DNA from: Nocardia sp. NBC_01503 | GTDB taxonomy: Bacteria > Actinomycetota > Actinomycetes > Mycobacteriales > Mycobacteriaceae | NCBI RefSeq assembly: GCF_036327755.1 | Contig: NZ_CP109596.1 | Coordinates: 2,170,001 to 2,234,000, forward strand | DNA length: 64,000 nucleotides | Reading direction: 5' to 3' | Part shown: piece by piece, positions 62,446 to 64,000 of the stretch | How the letters are laid out: each line of letters starts with the position of its first letter | How positions within the stretch are numbered: position 1 is the stretch's first letter | Position numbers and translations under genes: made by a program | Notes under the pieces: generated by a model | What the model was told of the DNA's origin: nothing | The model's input: only the letters and a program-made list of their open reading frames with translations | The model's database searches: none

Positions 62446-63414
62446 CTATACCTCGGCGAGGCGCGGAGCCGATTTCGCCGGAGTCAGACGAGGTGACGGG
62501 CCCGCCACCGGCTCCGGCGCGGCATTCGCAGACTTCGCAGCCCGCGCCGACGTGGCGGTGAACGCACCGGCGATCACAATGGCCGCACCGAGCAGGGAGA
62601 TGGCCGACGGCCGCTCATGCAGGAACGCCCAGGAGGCCGCGATACCGACCACCGGCACCATGAGCGACAGCGGTGCGACCGTGCCCGCCGGATAGCGACT
62701 CATCAGATATGTCCACAGACCCGAACCGGCGATGGTGCCCAGCAGCACGATGTAGGCGAGCGCGGCATAGGCGGGCCAGCCGCTCGCCGAGAACGAGTCG
62801 GCCAGATCCCGCAGACCGGTGGCCGGGCCCTCGGTGAGCGCGGAGAGCGCGAACATGGGCAGCGGCGGAACCACCGTCATCCACAGGGTCAGGTGCAGGG
62901 GGTTGACCCCTTCGGCGGGCGCCGCGGCCATGCGGGATCCGAGATTGCCGAAGGCCCAGCCCAGTCCGGCCAGCAGCGTCAGGATCAGGGGCAGCAGTGC
63001 CGCCTGATGTGAGCGATCCCAGCCGATCACCGCCATACCGGCCATGGCGACGGCGATGCCGAGCAGCTGGATTCCGCGCAATCGCTCGCGCAGGAACACC
63101 GCACCCAACAGCACCGTGAACGGCGCGGAGGACTGCAGCACCAGCGAGGAGAGCCCGGTCGGCATCCCGGCTCGCATGGCACTGAACAGGAAGGCGAACT
63201 GCAGAATCCCGAAGCCGACGCCGTACAGCAGCAGCCACCGCCACGGCACCCGCGGTCGCGGCACGAAGATCAGCACCGGCACCGCGATCACCGCGAAGCG
63301 CAGTGCGGCGAAGAAGAAGGGTTGGAAGTGGTCGAGCCCGACCCGAATGGCGAGGAAGTTCAGCCCCCACAGCACCACAACAGCCAGGCCGAGCAGCCGA
63401 TCACGATTGGTCAT
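62446..63414 (-). CDS. EamA/DMT-family transporter
   Basis: A 322-aa, 10-TMS drug/metabolite transporter with two EamA repeats: LAVVVLWGLNFLAIRVGLDHFQPFFFAALRF and, in the second half, LAYIVLLGTIAGSGLWTYLMSRYPAGTVAPLSLMVPVVGIAASWAFLHERPS. It exports amino acids or nucleobase-like metabolites; the substrate is unknown. The ATG at 63414 gives a normal start. The C-terminal tail is Ala/Pro-rich. It is divergent from a LysR-family gene, so regulation by that protein is likely. Confidence 0.87.
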   Translation of the reverse strand: MTNRDRLLGLAVVVLWGLNFLAIRVGLDHFQPFFFAALRFAVIAVPVLIFVPRPRVPWRWLLLYGVGFGILQFAFLFSAMRAGMPTGLSSLVLQSSAPFTVLLGAVFLRERLRGIQLLGIAVAMAGMAVIGWDRSHQAALLPLILTLLAGLGWAFGNLGSRMAAAPAEGVNPLHLTLWMTVVPPLPMFALSALTEGPATGLRDLADSFSASGWPAYAALAYIVLLGTIAGSGLWTYLMSRYPAGTVAPLSLMVPVVGIAASWAFLHERPSAISLLGAAIVIAGAFTATSARAAKSANAAPEPVAGPSPRLTPAKSAPRLAEV

Positions 63415-63432
63415 GAGGCAAATATGCGGGTG

Positions 63433-63453
63433 TCGATAGATAAGAACAATCGA
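63433..63453. promoter_or_regulatory. LysR-type box TCGAT-N11-ATCGA
   Basis: A 5-bp inverted repeat with an 11-base spacer lies 19-39 bases before the EamA start and within the 212-bp A/T-rich spacer to the LysR gene. It fits the T-N11-A layout of LysR sites. Confidence 0.55.
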
Positions 63454-63626
63454 ATAAATCTGCACCAACGATGTAGTAGAACTTACCTATGCCCCACCCG
63501 GAAGACCCGGACACCACCCCACCCCGCACCGTCCCGCGACCCCGACGCATCGCACCGAGCCCGATGGGTCCCCGGCATCTTCCACCGAGCCAGGATTCGA
63601 GGACAGAGCGGGACGGTGGCCCACTC

Positions 63627-64000
63627 ATGTCGGTCGAGCGATTGCGCGTGCTGCGCGAACTCGCGGATCGAGGGACCGTCGCCGCCGTGGCCGAAGCGCT
63701 GTCGATGACACCCTCCGCGGTATCCCAGCAACTGAAGGTGCTCGCCCGCGAAGCCGGGGTGGCACTGCTGGAACCGGACGGGCGCCGGGTGCGGTTGACC
63801 GATGCGGGGCGAGCACTGGTGGTGCGGGCCGATGAGGTGCTGGCGGCCATGGAGAAGGCGGCCGCCGAGATGGCCTCGTACCGGGGATCACCGCGCGGAC
63901 AGGTACGGGTGGCGTTGTTCCCTTCCGGGGCGGCACTGCTACTGCCCCACGTCCTCGCCGAGTTGGCCGGGACCGGGGTGGAGATGATCGCGGCCGACGA
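63627..64000 (+). CDS. LysR-family regulator, 3' end outside the window
   Basis: The N-terminal winged helix of a LysR regulator: LRVLRELADRGTVAAVAEALSMTPSAVSQQLKVLAREAGVALLEPDGRRVRLTDAG, with TPSAVSQQLKVLA as the recognition helix, then the linker helix and start of the effector domain. The frame is open to the window edge. The ATG at 63627 fits the usual start; an in-frame ATG at 63489 would add a 46-residue Pro/Arg-rich extension (MPHPEDPDTTPPRTVPRP...) that family members lack. It is divergent from the EamA transporter. Confidence 0.85.
   Translation, partial: MSVERLRVLRELADRGTVAAVAEALSMTPSAVSQQLKVLAREAGVALLEPDGRRVRLTDAGRALVVRADEVLAAMEKAAAEMASYRGSPRGQVRVALFPSGAALLLPHVLAELAGTGVEMIAAD

Noticed and set aside
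63489..63626. Extended N-terminus for the LysR gene from ATG 63489
   Set aside because: The extension is Pro/Arg-rich and absent from LysR family proteins; the start at 63627 fits the fold.

Overview
The window is chromosomal DNA from a high-GC actinobacterium, most likely a Nocardia or close relative (Nocardiaceae). I infer this from the strong GC bias in third codon positions, from GTG/TTG starts and tight ATGA-type gene overlaps, from a MurT/GatD pair, and from a dense set of sterol and lipid catabolism genes that closely resemble mycobacterial and rhodococcal proteins (CYP51, CYP123- and CYP125-type P450s, a FadD19-like ligase, F420-type LLM oxidoreductases, two GMC oxidases). No rRNA, tRNA, CRISPR array, prophage or insertion sequence was recognised. 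All family assignments are made by reading motifs and by memory of family sequences; no search was run.

Layout. 1-5.5 kb: 3' part of a Fic protein, an aldehyde dehydrogenase divergent from a crotonase, and an ABC exporter. 5.7-19 kb: a large divergent lipid/steroid-type locus. The minus arm is a CYP123-type P450, SDR, ferredoxin, NTF2-like protein, an unrecognised 418-aa protein, a FadD19-like ligase, an acetoacetate decarboxylase-like protein and an SDR. The plus arm is an aldehyde dehydrogenase, SDR, hydroxyisobutyrate dehydrogenase-like protein, carboxymuconolactone decarboxylase-like protein, KstD-like flavoprotein and LLM oxidoreductase. Much of this corresponds to the M. tuberculosis Rv0763c-Rv0771 neighbourhood, but cyp51 and its TetR gene lie about 13 kb away at 25-27 kb. 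19-25 kb: a coupled glycosyltransferase, methyltransferase and toroid 'prenyltransferase' trio, a 626-bp imperfect palindrome, a DUF222/HNH endonuclease gene and a further methyltransferase. 25-37 kb: TetR-cyp51, a glutathione peroxidase, a CYP125-type P450, a GMC oxidoreductase, an LLM oxidoreductase, a secreted SGNH hydrolase, a TetR gene, a DUF7064-type protein and a phosphotransferase.

37-42 kb holds three regulator/target pairs or defence genes: MFS exporter with TetR, an SDR lacking its catalytic Tyr and Lys with TetR, and a small-subunit catalase. 42-46 kb is an operon of a TPR-AAA ATPase and two paralogous membrane-anchored TPR proteins, my best candidate for an undescribed system. 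46-64 kb has a secreted serine hydrolase, an XRE-TPR regulator with a small divergent gene, asd-lysC, a SnoaL/MarR pair, SRPBCC, LtrA, a voltage-sensor-like protein, a Tat-exported cholesterol-oxidase-like GMC enzyme, gatD-murT, a PPOX protein, a Tat-exported FAD oxidoreductase, an EamA transporter and the start of a LysR gene.

How the parts work together. Seven sites of the form AAC-N2-GTT (KstR-type, TNNAACNNGTTNNA) sit in front of the aldehyde dehydrogenase/crotonase, decarboxylase, CYP123/aldehyde dehydrogenase, peroxidase, CYP125, GMC and DUF7064 genes. This suggests one lipid- or sterol-responsive regulon over the first 36 kb. A second motif, related to GACACGTGTC, lies at the aldehyde dehydrogenase operon, at the TetR gene and at cyp51, and suggests a local TetR circuit that still links cyp51 to its old partners.
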